Positions 19,141 to 27,346 of a stretch of DNA of 64,000 bases are shown in pieces (within the stretch, counting starts at the first letter, position 1; every line of letters begins with the position of its first letter). The position numbers and the translations under genes were made by a program. Source of the DNA: Thiobacillus sp. (GTDB lineage: Bacteria; Pseudomonadota; Gammaproteobacteria; Burkholderiales; Thiobacillaceae). The notes under the pieces were generated by a model. It had not been told where the DNA came from. It searched no databases and worked only from the letters and a program-made list of their open reading frames with translations. Location: positions 124,001 through 188,000 of the forward strand of contig NZ_JAUYRI010000005.1 in the NCBI RefSeq assembly GCF_030696885.1. The letters are read 5' to 3'.

Positions 19141-20683
19141 GAATGTTTCTCACAACCTGGGCTATTTTGACTGCAAGCAACGGCGGCACGGCGTTACCAA
19201 CCTGATGAAATTGCTGTGTGCGGTTGCCTTGGAAAAAATAATTGTCTGGAAAAGTCTGTAGACGCGCTGCTTCCCTGACCGTCAAGCTGCGGCACTGTAT
19301 GGGATCAGGATGGATAAAGTAGTGCCCATCCTTGGAGATGTGACTCGTTATGGTAGTGGCCGGGCGATTGCCCAATTGGACCTTGAAGCGATCAGCAAAC
19401 TTTCCGCTCTCCCAATTCTTGTGAGCGGGGCGAAGTCCCGGCAGATCGAATGCCGCATGTCCTTTTGGAGAGTATCCATGGGCGATTGCGTAGGCGGCAG
19501 CATATAGATAGCGACGAAGATCCGTTGTCATGTGGCTTCTGGCTTCATGATTCAGCCACACCCGTAGCTTCTTGTCTTTATACCAATCATTCAGTCTTGA
19601 GGCCGGCGCTTTGGCACCCCCCGTTTGGTTCAGCCGTAAAGCACCGGGGCTGAGGTCACTTGTTATTTTCATCTCAAGTGCACGTAACACCGCAACGAGC
19701 TTATCCAGATCATTTCTTGAGGCTGTTTGGTTCTGGAGTTCGCGCAAATGCTGCCTTACAGCAAAGGCCCATTTCTCGGAACTGTCCTGCTGCTTGCTTA
19801 GTTTGCTGCGCAATGGTGGCATGTCAGCGATTGCGTCACTCACGGTTGCCATGGTTGTCTCTTTCAAGGGACTAGGTGAGACCTTGATATCGTCTCTGAT
19901 ACCCAGAAGGATGACCCTGTGCCTAGCCTGTGGAATTTCGAATTTCTCGGACCGGATGATGTAATCATGAACGTCAATATCATCGGGCTCCATGCCCCGC
20001 TCATACACTGTCGGCGTAACCAGTGAGTGGATTCTGTAACCGCGACCAGACGCCTTCCCGAAAGCCAGGTTCGGATCAGCCAGATCACGCAGAATGGTAT
20101 GAAATATCTGCTGCCCGCCAACTTTGGACGACAGGATGCCCTTTACGTTTTCCATAATGAAAACGGCTGGCTTGTATCGCTGAATGATTTTTAGATATTC
20201 CCGATACAGAAAGTGGCGATGATCATCCTCAGCGCAGTAATCGGTTTTGCCGCGATTTCTTGCACGTCCAACCAATGAATAGGCTTGACATGGGGGACCG
20301 CCAATCAGAATCCATGGTTCAGATGGCCCCAATCCAGACTTGTCCAGAATCGTGTTCAACTCCCGATTTCCTTCAACTGTACCGAGAGTGATACGACGAG
20401 CTTCCTTTTCTGCCTCTTTCCAAGCTTCTACCGTCTCGCGGTTCCATGGTTGTTCTGATTCGCCATTGCAGAATTGATAGTAACTATCTAGAGCCTGGCC
20501 ACCTAACCGTTGCAAAATGCGATAAAAAGAACGCAGACGAAGTGTCTTGTGCGCGGATTCTTCCATTTCGGCAGAAACAAGAATCCTGAAGGCCTTTCCA
20601 CCGTCAAGGGATGAAAAGCCTTCCCCTAGGCCCCCGGGGCCTGCAAAGAGATCAACAACGGGGATTGGCTTATTTCCTGACAT
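19127..20683 (-). CDS. dcm: DNA (cytosine-5-)-methyltransferase
   Basis: This SAM-dependent 5mC methyltransferase has 518 residues. Motif I is VVDLFAGPGGLGEGF (9-23), motif IV GGPPCQAYSLVGR (128-140, nucleophile Cys132), motif VI ENVKGIL (178-184) and motif VIII QARHRVILLG. A target-recognition region precedes motifs IX and X (SLTVREAARLQTFPDNY, QVGNAVPPLLA). Motif IV is about 50 residues farther from motif I than in small enzymes because of an insert near residues 50-115. It is convergent with the AIPR gene and divergent from vsr, and probably marks host DNA against the four-gene restriction operon. Confidence 0.93.
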   Translation of the reverse strand: MSGNKPIPVVDLFAGPGGLGEGFSSLDGGKAFRILVSAEMEESAHKTLRLRSFYRILQRLGGQALDSYYQFCNGESEQPWNRETVEAWKEAEKEARRITLGTVEGNRELNTILDKSGLGPSEPWILIGGPPCQAYSLVGRARNRGKTDYCAEDDHRHFLYREYLKIIQRYKPAVFIMENVKGILSSKVGGQQIFHTILRDLADPNLAFGKASGRGYRIHSLVTPTVYERGMEPDDIDVHDYIIRSEKFEIPQARHRVILLGIRDDIKVSPSPLKETTMATVSDAIADMPPLRSKLSKQQDSSEKWAFAVRQHLRELQNQTASRNDLDKLVAVLRALEMKITSDLSPGALRLNQTGGAKAPASRLNDWYKDKKLRVWLNHEARSHMTTDLRRYLYAAAYAIAHGYSPKGHAAFDLPGLRPAHKNWESGKFADRFKVQLGNRPATTITSHISKDGHYFIHPDPIQCRSLTVREAARLQTFPDNYFFQGNRTQQFHQVGNAVPPLLAVKIAQVVRNILNLS

Positions 20684-20728
20684 TTACTGCAGTGTTAACT
20701 TTTGAAAATTCATGCCAGGTTACCAGGG

Positions 20729-21178
20729 ATGGTGGACATAGTCGATAGCAGAACCCGCTCACGCATGATGGCGGGTATCAAAGGTAAAAATACGAAGCCA
20801 GAACTGGTTGTGCGGCGCTATCTGCACTCGAAAGGATTTCGCTATCGACTGCATGACAGCAAGTTGCCAGGCAAACCCGACTTAGTAATGCCCAAATACA
20901 AGCTGCTGATATTTGTGCACGGGTGCTTTTGGCATAGGCACCTAGGGTGCCGATATGCAACAAGCCCTGAACAGAATCGGGAGAAATGGGAGGAAAAGTT
21001 CAAGCGAAATGTCAAAAGAGATCAGCAGCAGATTAAGCAGTTGATTGACCAAGGGTGGAGGGTGCTTGTCATATGGGAATGCGCACTAAGATCACCCACG
21101 CCAGATCTTTCATGGCTACCCAAGTACATTAATTCAGCGAATGGATTATATGCGGAATGGCCACATGGTTCTTCTTGA
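20729..21178 (+). CDS. vsr: very short patch repair endonuclease (Vsr)
   Basis: Vsr nicks beside T:G mismatches left by deamination of 5-methylcytosine, so it is the usual partner of a 5mC methyltransferase, here the divergent neighbour. From the ATG at 20729 the protein has 149 residues. Its active site falls at the numbering of the E. coli enzyme: Glu25 in NTKPE, Asp51 in GKPDLVMP, His64 and His69 in VHGCFWHRH. That supports this start; a TTG at 20702 would add nine residues. At most 45 bases separate it from dcm, so the two promoters must overlap. Confidence 0.9.
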   Translation: MVDIVDSRTRSRMMAGIKGKNTKPELVVRRYLHSKGFRYRLHDSKLPGKPDLVMPKYKLLIFVHGCFWHRHLGCRYATSPEQNREKWEEKFKRNVKRDQQQIKQLIDQGWRVLVIWECALRSPTPDLSWLPKYINSANGLYAEWPHGSS

Positions 21179-21216
21179 TTTAACAGCGCGTGAGGCGGTT
21201 GTAGTGACTGTCCGAG

Positions 21217-21253
21217 GTCAACCAGCGGGTGCATTCCTCAAAGACTGGTTGAC
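21217..21253. repeat. 9-bp inverted repeat downstream of vsr
   Basis: GTCAACCAG (21217-21225) and CTGGTTGAC (21245-21253) are perfectly complementary with a 19-base loop. No T-run follows, so it is not a standard terminator. It lies at the right edge of the low-GC defence island. Confidence 0.45.
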
Positions 21254-21342
21254 GGGTATGCGGTCGTGCAGGGGGCATGTGTTAAAAATTGAGGTCTGTT
21301 CTGAGCGAGGTTTACACGGGCACATCTACTGCGTATATCAAG

Positions 21343-22032
21343 ATGAACCAAAGCACCAAAATGCATGAAACGCTTTTCGCCAGCACCGAAGGCCGGATGC
21401 TGGGCATCGGCCTGGCGCTCACCGGGCTGATGCTGCTGGCGTTCGGGATCGGGTGGCACCTGTATCCGGACCACATTCTTCCCTACGCGATCATGACCGG
21501 GCTGAACCTGATCATCGGCCGCGAGGCGGGGATGTCCTTCGGCTATGCCAGCGGTTTTGGTCATGCCCAGGTGGTGCCGCTCAACATCCTGATCGAGACG
21601 ATCCAGGTGCTGGTGATCTACCCACTGTTCGTGCAGAGCACGCGGCACCTGATCAGGCTGCGCAGGCTGGAGCCTTTCATCACGCGCATCCACCGCGCGG
21701 CGGAGTCCGGTGGGGGCGTGGTGCGCAAGTTCGGCATCGCCGGCCTGTTTGTTTTCGTGTTTGCGCCGTTCTGGATGACGGGGCCGGTGGTGGGGGCGAT
21801 CATCGGGTTTCTGATCGGCTTGCGCCCCTGGGTGAATCTGGCGGTGGTGCTGGTGTCGACCTATATCGCGATTGGCCTGTGGGCGCTGCTGCTGAACGAG
21901 CTCAATGTCTGGGCGTCGGCCGTCAACCAGTACGCACCCTACCTGTTGTTCCTCGCGATCCTGCTGATCGCTGCCGCGATCGAGTGGGTGGCCCGGCATC
22001 GCGAGCGAGCCGCTCGAAGTGAACATGACTGA
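21343..22032 (+). CDS. small multidrug export family membrane protein
   Basis: This 229-residue inner-membrane protein has five or six predicted helices. It resembles the COG2426 / 'small multi-drug export' family: an early LGIGLALTGLMLLAFGIGW helix, a polar loop with GREAGMSFGYASGFG, then FGIAGLFVFVFAPFWMTGP and AIIGFLIGLRPWVNLAVV, the paired re-entrant-like segments typical of the group. Transport has been suggested for the family, but substrates are unproven. The start is uncertain (ATG 21343 or 21361; no strong ribosome site). GC returns to the chromosomal level here, marking the end of the island. Confidence 0.78.
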   Translation: MNQSTKMHETLFASTEGRMLGIGLALTGLMLLAFGIGWHLYPDHILPYAIMTGLNLIIGREAGMSFGYASGFGHAQVVPLNILIETIQVLVIYPLFVQSTRHLIRLRRLEPFITRIHRAAESGGGVVRKFGIAGLFVFVFAPFWMTGPVVGAIIGFLIGLRPWVNLAVVLVSTYIAIGLWALLLNELNVWASAVNQYAPYLLFLAILLIAAAIEWVARHRERAARSEHD

Positions 22033-22080
22033 ATACGCGCTGTTCCATGCTTTCGGTACTTGTTCATAACGACCGAAACG

Positions 22081-22842
22081 ATGGAACCACAACGAATTGA
22101 AACAATGAGCGCTTCGCCTGATCCCTACGCCAGAATCTTCCTGCTGAGCCACATGCGCGCCTTCACCAGCCTGGCGGGGCATATTCTCGGCTCGCACCCG
22201 CAGATCAATGGCTATTACGAAATGCACCTCGGCTACGAGGAACCCGCTGCGCTGGACAGGCAGCTGGCGGCGTTGCGGCAGGACGAGGCGCTCAAACCGG
22301 GCAGCCGCTACCTGTTCGACAAGCTGCTGCACAACGACTATGCGCTAAAGCCCGAGCGGCTGGGGCGGGCCGATATCAAGATCCTGGTGGCGCTGGCGGA
22401 GCCGGCGCACACGATCAGGAGCATCGTGCATCTGTTCGCGCAGAAGCCGGACCCGGACCTGTATGCCTCGCCGGTGGCAGCGGCCAACTACTACATCGAG
22501 CGGTTGCGTGCGCTGGCCGGGTTTTGCCGGACGACCGATTGGCCCTACCGCTACTTTGATGCAGAGCTGCTGCAGCGCACGCCGGAGACGCTGCTGCCCA
22601 GGCTGACGGCATGGCTGGAACTGGATTCGCCCTTGAGCGAGCGCTACGAGGTGTTCAGCCAGACGGGGAAGGCGCGCCGGGGGGATACATCGGAGCGGGT
22701 TCGCAGCGGGCGGATCGACCGGGGGCGGAGCGATTATTCTGGGGTGGTGATTCCGGAGGAGGCGCTGCAGGCAGCAGCGGAGGCTTATCGGGAATGCCGG
22801 GAGGAGATTGTTGCGGGGGCGCGGGATTCGCTGGTGCTGTGA
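22081..22842 (+). CDS. sulfotransferase-family protein
   Basis: This 253-residue soluble protein (245 if ATG 22105 is used) opens with ARIFLLSHMRAFTSLAGHIL, which resembles the PAPS 5'-phosphosulfate-binding loop of small bacterial sulfotransferases. GSHPQINGYYEMH follows, and later VALAEPAHTIRSIVHLF in the position of the 3'-phosphate-binding Arg/Ser motif. The substrate is unknown. It is convergent with a glycosyltransferase-like gene across a repeat, and the two might act on the same surface glycan. The assignment rests on pattern only, as the P-loop is atypical. Confidence 0.65.
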   Translation: MEPQRIETMSASPDPYARIFLLSHMRAFTSLAGHILGSHPQINGYYEMHLGYEEPAALDRQLAALRQDEALKPGSRYLFDKLLHNDYALKPERLGRADIKILVALAEPAHTIRSIVHLFAQKPDPDLYASPVAAANYYIERLRALAGFCRTTDWPYRYFDAELLQRTPETLLPRLTAWLELDSPLSERYEVFSQTGKARRGDTSERVRSGRIDRGRSDYSGVVIPEEALQAAAEAYRECREEIVAGARDSLVL

Positions 22843-22893
22843 GGGCGGGCCGTTCCACAAGTCCACAGAACCCCAGCATCGTCACCCCGGTAC

Positions 22894-22961
22894 CGTCACC
22901 CCGGCGCACGCCGGGGTCCAGCGCTTTGTTTGACTGGATTCCGGCCTTCGCCGGAATGACG
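22894..22961. repeat. paired hairpin repeats (CGTCACCCCGG / CCGGAATGACG type)
   Basis: CGTCACCCCGGCGCACGCCG at 22894-22913 begins one hairpin. CTGGATTCCGGCCTTCGCCG at 22934-22953 begins the second, in inverted orientation, ending CCGGAATGACG. This repeat class is widespread in proteobacterial intergenic DNA. Between two convergent genes it may also act as a bidirectional terminator. Confidence 0.75.
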
Positions 22962-22994
22962 ATTCAGGGTGGTTAGCGTTTTCCTGCTTCTCCG

Positions 22995-24893
22995 TCAGAA
23001 CAAACCATCCCACGCATCCCGCTCGGCACGGTAGTTCATCAAGGCCTCGACGATCTGCCGACGGCGCTCGGCGCGATGCCCGGCGGACTGGATCTGGTGC
23101 CAGGCGGTGGCGTGCTCGCCAAAGTTGCGGTCGATGTTGTCGACAAACGTGCGCACCTGCCCGAGTGCGTGGGCGATGGCGGGCGCGTGCTCGCCGGCAT
23201 GCAGCCACCAGTGGCCGGCGTCGAACACCAGCGCGCGCAGTTGCCGGCTTTTCTCGCCGATGGCCTGGTGCTTGTGCTGGTACAGCGCCAGCAATTCGGC
23301 TTCTTTCTGCGCGAGGGCGGCTTCGATCGCGTCCCGGGCAAAGGGTTGGTTCACGTCGGCGCGCTTCACCAGGTCTTCGGTGGCAAACAGCATCAGGTCG
23401 CCGAAGAACTGGCGCTCAAATTCGTTGGATACATCGACGCTGGCCTCGCCCACGTCCACGCCGGGGCGAAAGTCGTCGCCGGGGCCCGCCGCGGTGGTGC
23501 GCCGGTGCAGGTTGGGCATGTTGAACGAGGCAAAGCGGGGGCCGATTTCGGCGGCGATCAGCCGCCCGGCGGTGGGGCCGGACATGCGCAGGCGCAGGTG
23601 GCCAAAGGGGATGACGTATTTCAGCCCGGCGTAGTTGACGATGTAGTTGCCGGGATACACGGTGCGCGCGGGGGCAAGCTGGGTGTAGCCGTTGCCGTAG
23701 GCGAACTGGGTTTTGCGCGTGAGGTGCTCGCCAAAGAAGAAGGCATTGAGCCGCTGCGCAAAATCCGCCAGGCACGCGCTGTGGTCGTGTTCGCCGGCAA
23801 GGCGGCAGGCATAGGGAAAGGTCGCCGGCTGGGTGTCAAAGCCGAACAGCTTGGCCATGTCGTGATAGGCGGCGTCGCCGGCCACCGGCCCCTGCGCGCC
23901 ATGGAATGTGCACGGGTCAGCGCTGCCCAGCGTGGCCAGCCGCGCGAAGAAGGCGGCGACGTCGTCGAGGAAGTTGGCGGCCATCACCGCCGGCGACACC
24001 GGCGGGTCGCCGACCATCTTGCCGGTGAGCATTAGGGTGTCGGTGCTGCGAAAGATGCGGTCGATGGCGTGGAAGTAGGGCAGTGCGTAGACGATTTCTT
24101 CGCCGGTGCCGGTCTGCCGGTTCACGCACAGGCTCTCGTCGCTGTCGACCAGGTAGTACAGCGTGCGGTCGCGGTCCTGCGTCAGCTGCAGAAACTTGAG
24201 GTAGCAGAGATTGCGGTTGGCGGCCTGGCCCTTGAGGTAGAAGCGTTCCTTCGGCTGCGTGGTGAGGAGATTCCCCAGCCGTTCGCGCTGCGGCGGCGGC
24301 AGTGCGTGCAGCAGGTCGTATTGCTCGTCGAGCCCGTAGTGGACGACCTGCAGGCCTTTCTGCCGGTATTCGTCGACCAGCGCCTGGTGACGGCGCACAT
24401 TGGCTTCGTCGCGGCTGTCTTCGGCGACGACGACCTGGATCATTTCCCATACGCCCGAGGCGTGGCCGCCGTAGTCGTACAGCGCGCACACCTGGTAAAT
24501 GCTTTCGAGGCAGGCGCGCAGGTGGGGCGGGCGGTCCGCCACCGGGATGGCGAGGACGAAATGATGGCGGTCGTCGGGGGTTGGGCGATGCTGCCGGAGC
24601 AGCACTTCCTGCTCGCGGAACAGCGACTGGTAGGTCGCCAGCAGCGGGTGGAAGTCGGCTTCGCCGGACCACATGGCCTGTTCCAGCAGGGGGGTGCAGG
24701 TTTCGTAGAGCGCGAGGCAGGCGTCGGGGGCGTCTGCACGCTGCAGTTGCGTGCCCAGTTCATTCAGTTCGGGGATGACGGCGCGATAGCGCGCGATGCA
24801 ATCCCGCAGGCAGGCGGTGGCCGTTTCCTTCCAAGCGCCCGCGCTTGCCGGAAAGTGGAGGGGGCGTTGGTTTGCCGGAAGGTTTATCGACAC
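22995..24893 (-). CDS. putative GT-A-fold glycosyltransferase (632 aa), otherwise unknown
   Basis: I do not recognise a named family. The 632-residue soluble protein has features of a GT-A glycosyltransferase. FVLAIPVADRPPHLRACLES (112-131) resembles the first strand and helix of GT2 enzymes. GQAANRNLCYLKFL (222-235) resembles the conserved G..ARN helix, and YYLVDSDESLCVN holds a DxD motif (Asp250, Asp252). The N-terminal 100 and C-terminal 150 residues are helical; the C-terminus is rich in His and Glu. There is no signal peptide or membrane anchor. The gene is monocistronic. A role in glycan synthesis with the convergent sulfotransferase is inference. Confidence 0.6.
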   Translation of the reverse strand: MSINLPANQRPLHFPASAGAWKETATACLRDCIARYRAVIPELNELGTQLQRADAPDACLALYETCTPLLEQAMWSGEADFHPLLATYQSLFREQEVLLRQHRPTPDDRHHFVLAIPVADRPPHLRACLESIYQVCALYDYGGHASGVWEMIQVVVAEDSRDEANVRRHQALVDEYRQKGLQVVHYGLDEQYDLLHALPPPQRERLGNLLTTQPKERFYLKGQAANRNLCYLKFLQLTQDRDRTLYYLVDSDESLCVNRQTGTGEEIVYALPYFHAIDRIFRSTDTLMLTGKMVGDPPVSPAVMAANFLDDVAAFFARLATLGSADPCTFHGAQGPVAGDAAYHDMAKLFGFDTQPATFPYACRLAGEHDHSACLADFAQRLNAFFFGEHLTRKTQFAYGNGYTQLAPARTVYPGNYIVNYAGLKYVIPFGHLRLRMSGPTAGRLIAAEIGPRFASFNMPNLHRRTTAAGPGDDFRPGVDVGEASVDVSNEFERQFFGDLMLFATEDLVKRADVNQPFARDAIEAALAQKEAELLALYQHKHQAIGEKSRQLRALVFDAGHWWLHAGEHAPAIAHALGQVRTFVDNIDRNFGEHATAWHQIQSAGHRAERRRQIVEALMNYRAERDAWDGLF

Positions 24894-25054
24894 TGAGGCT
24901 GCGCGTGCGGAGCGCGGGTACGAAGCAAAGGCCTAATAGTACCCGCCCACGACGCAAACCCGGATGGCCTGCCCGCATCCTGTAGCGTTCGCCCGCCTGG
25001 CGACTAAATTGAAATTGCAACCATCAATACGGATACATAAATAAAGGACAGGCC

Positions 25055-25318
25055 ATGAATACACGCATTTTGCTGCTTGCCTTGTGCATCGGCTTGGCGC
25101 TGCCCGCGGCAGCGCAGGACGCGGTGCGCGGCAAAGCGCTGTTTGAGTCGAACTGCATGCGCTGCCACCGCGATGGCGCGACCAGCCTGAAGACGGCGCC
25201 GGCGGACCTGCCGGCGTTGCTGGCGGACAAGTCGGTGCGGGCACATCGCTTTACGCTGACCGAGGCCGAGGTGCAGGACATCGTGGCCTGCCTGGCCGCG
25301 ACCCGGGCGCCGCAGTAG
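25055..25318 (+). CDS. small periplasmic c-type cytochrome
   Basis: This is an 87-residue monoheme cytochrome. The signal peptide MNTRILLLALCIGLALPAAA ends near residue 20. The heme site CMRCH follows in ESNCMRCHRDGA at residues 34-38. The Met ligand is not obvious, and the C-terminal helix EVQDIVACLAATRAP is typical of class I cytochromes. It is short and stands alone, with no oxidase or dehydrogenase gene next to it. Periplasmic electron shuttling is likely; the partner is unknown. Confidence 0.85.
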   Translation: MNTRILLLALCIGLALPAAAQDAVRGKALFESNCMRCHRDGATSLKTAPADLPALLADKSVRAHRFTLTEAEVQDIVACLAATRAPQ

Positions 25319-25536
25319 TCGGCCGGGGGTCTGGCCGCAGCCATCTTGCGGACGGCGTTCGTGGAGCGGTCGGTTCATGGGCACTGGGGCGGCGCATGTG
25401 CGTGCCCGCTGCGAGGCAGAGGCGTAACACTACCTCCCTGCGCATCAAACACGGGTGCTTAGGGTGGGGTCCACCACGCGGAGGCGTCCGGGTCTCACCC
25501 GCGGAATAACCAGCAAGTGAATACCGATGCGCGACT

Positions 25537-25959
25537 TTACAGGGCCCAGGGATTGAACGCCTGCGGGTGCAGGCCAAAGTCCTGCACGTTGCGCGTGACC
25601 ACGGTGAGGCCGTGGCACTGGGCGGTGGCCATGATCAGGCCATCCATCACCGGAAGGGGGCGCCCGGCGAGTTCGGACTGGGCAGCGAGTTGCGCCCAGC
25701 CGTGCAGGGCAGCGGCGTCGAGGGGCAGGATGCGGCCGGCGAAGCGTTGTTCCACCTTGCCAAGCCAGGCGGTGAGTTTCTGGCTGCGGCGGGGATCGGT
25801 GGCTCGCAGCTTGAGGATGCCCTTTTCGATCTCGCCCAGGGTAACGACGCTGAGGTGGAGGCTGGATTCGTCCTGCTCATCCAGCCAGGCGATGACCTGT
25901 GGCGCGGGCGATTTCCTGAGGTATTCGGAGAGGACGCAGGTGTCCAGCAGCCAGCTCAT
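25537..25959 (-). CDS. PIN-domain toxin, VapC family
   Basis: This predicted ribonuclease toxin has 140 residues. The PIN acidic residues are present: Asp6 in LLDTCVLSE, Glu43 in TLGEIEKG, Asp106 in VMDGLIMATA and Asp127 in VTRNVQDF. The length and the 'LP.MD.LI.ATA' pattern match VapC of the VapBC and FitB groups. The ATG overlaps the antitoxin stop by four bases. The longer open frame upstream in the same phase reads through the antitoxin gene and is not used. Confidence 0.92.
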   Translation of the reverse strand: MSWLLDTCVLSEYLRKSPAPQVIAWLDEQDESSLHLSVVTLGEIEKGILKLRATDPRRSQKLTAWLGKVEQRFAGRILPLDAAALHGWAQLAAQSELAGRPLPVMDGLIMATAQCHGLTVVTRNVQDFGLHPQAFNPWAL

Positions 25960-26210
25960 AGCTCGACGTTGCGGCCGGTGTCCGGGCTGCGGGTGAAGTC
26001 CAGGTCCTCGCCTGCGAGGTCGGGCTGCAACAGCGCGGTGGAAAGCTTGCCCCGGCGCGGGCGGGTGAGCTTTGCGTAGGCTTCCGCCGACACCACCACG
26101 GCGGTCGGCTTGCCGTGCACAGTGACGACCTGGACGTCGCCGCTTGCGGCGTCCTTGATCAGCTGGCTCAGATTGTTCTTCGCTTCCTGCAATTGCCATT
26201 CGCTGTGCAT
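25956..26210 (-). CDS. antitoxin, Phd/YefM family
   Basis: This 84-residue antitoxin is co-transcribed with the PIN toxin. The N-terminal DNA-binding part is of Phd/YefM type: EWQLQEAKNNLSQLIKDA and VQVVTVHGKPTAVVVSAEAY. The C-terminal 25 residues (LDFTRSPDTGRNVEL) should wrap the toxin active site. AGGAGCGC lies just before the ATG and decides this start. A palindrome at 26227-26247 overlaps the promoter. Confidence 0.9.
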   Translation of the reverse strand: MHSEWQLQEAKNNLSQLIKDAASGDVQVVTVHGKPTAVVVSAEAYAKLTRPRRGKLSTALLQPDLAGEDLDFTRSPDTGRNVEL

Positions 26211-26226
26211 GATGCGCTCCTGCTTA

Positions 26227-26247
26227 TTCTGGCTAGTCTGGCCAGAA
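26227..26247. promoter_or_regulatory. palindromic operator/promoter of the VapBC pair (predicted)
   Basis: TTCTGGC and GCCAGAA form 7-bp arms around seven bases. On the minus strand a TATATT -10 box overlaps the palindrome's upstream arm, 40 bases before the antitoxin start, as expected for autorepression. Confidence 0.6.
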
Positions 26248-26299
26248 TATAGCACGGTGCGGGCGGGTTGGCCATCGCCCGCTGCATCGGGCGATCGGT

Positions 26300-26554
26300 T
26301 CATGCTCGCAAGCGCACCCGCCGCTCCACCGTCAGCACATCGCCCGCAGCGTCCAGCACCGCATACAGCCGCGGCTGCGGACGGCCGGCCCAGGTGGGGG
26401 CGGGAATGGGGCTGTCCAGATAGACCACCTGCGCGCCGTCGAACTGCTTTTCGACCTGGCCGCGGGCGAGCAGGTCGTTAAGGGCGGCGATGGAAATCCC
26501 GCGCTGCTTCATGCGGCTGAAGGCGAGGGGGCTGATCTTTCCGAGTTTCATCAT
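26300..26554 (-). CDS. hypothetical small protein divergent from lexA
   Basis: This 84-residue soluble protein starts [19 protein letters not shown] and contains [19 protein letters not shown] and a C-terminal [20 protein letters not shown] do not recognise the family. Its start is 121 bases from the lexA start, and the two LexA boxes lie between them, so it may belong to the SOS response. A TATAAA sequence on the minus strand overlaps the distal box. It ends about 90 bases before the VapB-like gene, which reads the same way. Confidence 0.6.
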   Translation of the reverse strand: MMKLGKISPLAFSRMKQRGISIAALNDLLARGQVEKQFDGAQVVYLDSPIPAPTWAGRPQPRLYAVLDAAGDVLTVERRVRLRA

Positions 26555-26626
26555 GAGGGGGCTCCTGTTTGGCTGCGCGGGCGGTAGGCCATCGCGCAGT
26601 GGCGTTTTCCGGATTGGGTATTTATA

Positions 26627-26642
26627 CTGTACACACATACAA
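26627..26642. promoter_or_regulatory. imperfect LexA (SOS) box
   Basis: CTGT-N8-ACAA, one base off the CTGT-N8-ACAG consensus. It abuts the perfect box and overlaps a TATACT -10-like hexamer for lexA. Confidence 0.7.
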
Positions 26643-26658
26643 CTGTACATGCATACAG
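26643..26658. promoter_or_regulatory. LexA (SOS) box, perfect consensus
   Basis: CTGTACATGCATACAG is an exact match to CTGT-N8-ACAG, 17 bases before the lexA start codon and just upstream of its GGAGGAA ribosome site. Confidence 0.88.
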
Positions 26659-26675
26659 TATTTGGAGGAAGCCCC

Positions 26676-27278
26676 ATGAAAGATCTGACCCCCCGCCAGG
26701 AAGAAATCCTGAATCTGATCCGCGAATGGATCGAGACCACCGGTGGGCCGCCGACGCGGGTGGAGATTGCGCAGCACTTCGGCTTCAGTTCGCCCAACGC
26801 GGCGGAGGCGCACCTCAAGGTGCTGGCGAAAAAGGGCGTGCTGGACCTGGTGCCGGGGACCTCGCGTGGCATCCGGCTCAAGGGTGGTGGCGGGCTACCG
26901 CTGGTGGGCCGAGTGGCTGCCGGCAGCCCGATCCTGGCGCAGGAAAACATTGAGCGGCACTACCAGCTCGACGCCGCGATGTTTTCGCCGCGCGCGGACT
27001 ATCTGCTGAAGGTGCAGGGCATGAGCATGAAGGATGCCGGCATCCTCGACGGCGACCTGCTCGCGGTGCACCGCATCGGAGAGGCCCGTGCCGGGCAGGT
27101 GGTGGTGGCGCGCATCGGCGACGAGGTCACGGTCAAGCGCTTTCAGCAGCGCGGCCACACGGTGCGGCTGCTGCCGGAAAACCCCGAGTTCGAGCCGATC
27201 GTGGTCGACCTCAAGCGCCAGGAGCTGGTCATCGAGGGCATTGCGGTGGGGGTGATCCGCAGCGGCAAGAGTCTGTGA
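26676..27278 (+). CDS. lexA: SOS-response transcriptional repressor LexA
   Basis: LexA is the RecA*-triggered self-cleaving repressor, here 200 residues. The N-terminal winged HTH covers [12 protein letters not shown] to [14 protein letters not shown]. The cleavage site is Ala82-Gly83 in [10 protein letters not shown], and the catalytic dyad is Ser117 (VQGMSMKD) and Lys154 (VTVKRF). All residues needed for repression and autocleavage are there. The ATG at 26676 follows GGAGGAA; homology starts at this point. Two LexA boxes in front imply autoregulation. It sits among toxin-antitoxin and Fic genes rather than with recA. Confidence 0.97.
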   Translation: MKDLTPRQEEILNLIREWIETTGGPPTRVEIAQHFGFSSPNAAEAHLKVLAKKGVLDLVPGTSRGIRLKGGGGLPLVGRVAAGSPILAQENIERHYQLDAAMFSPRADYLLKVQGMSMKDAGILDGDLLAVHRIGEARAGQVVVARIGDEVTVKRFQQRGHTVRLLPENPEFEPIVVDLKRQELVIEGIAVGVIRSGKSL

Positions 27279-27346
27279 ACGCGCGCTGAAACGGCTGTGC
27301 CTGGGCGGCAGCCGTACAACTTCAGTTTGAACAGGGAGGCATCACA

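Noticed and set aside
21141-21368. 75-codon plus-strand frame overlapping the vsr end
   Set aside because: It overlaps vsr and the next gene, has no ribosome site and no recognisable features. It spans the island edge by chance.
25319-25536. possible small gene after the cytochrome at 25.1 kb
   Set aside because: Only short frames without ribosome sites; no conserved-looking product.
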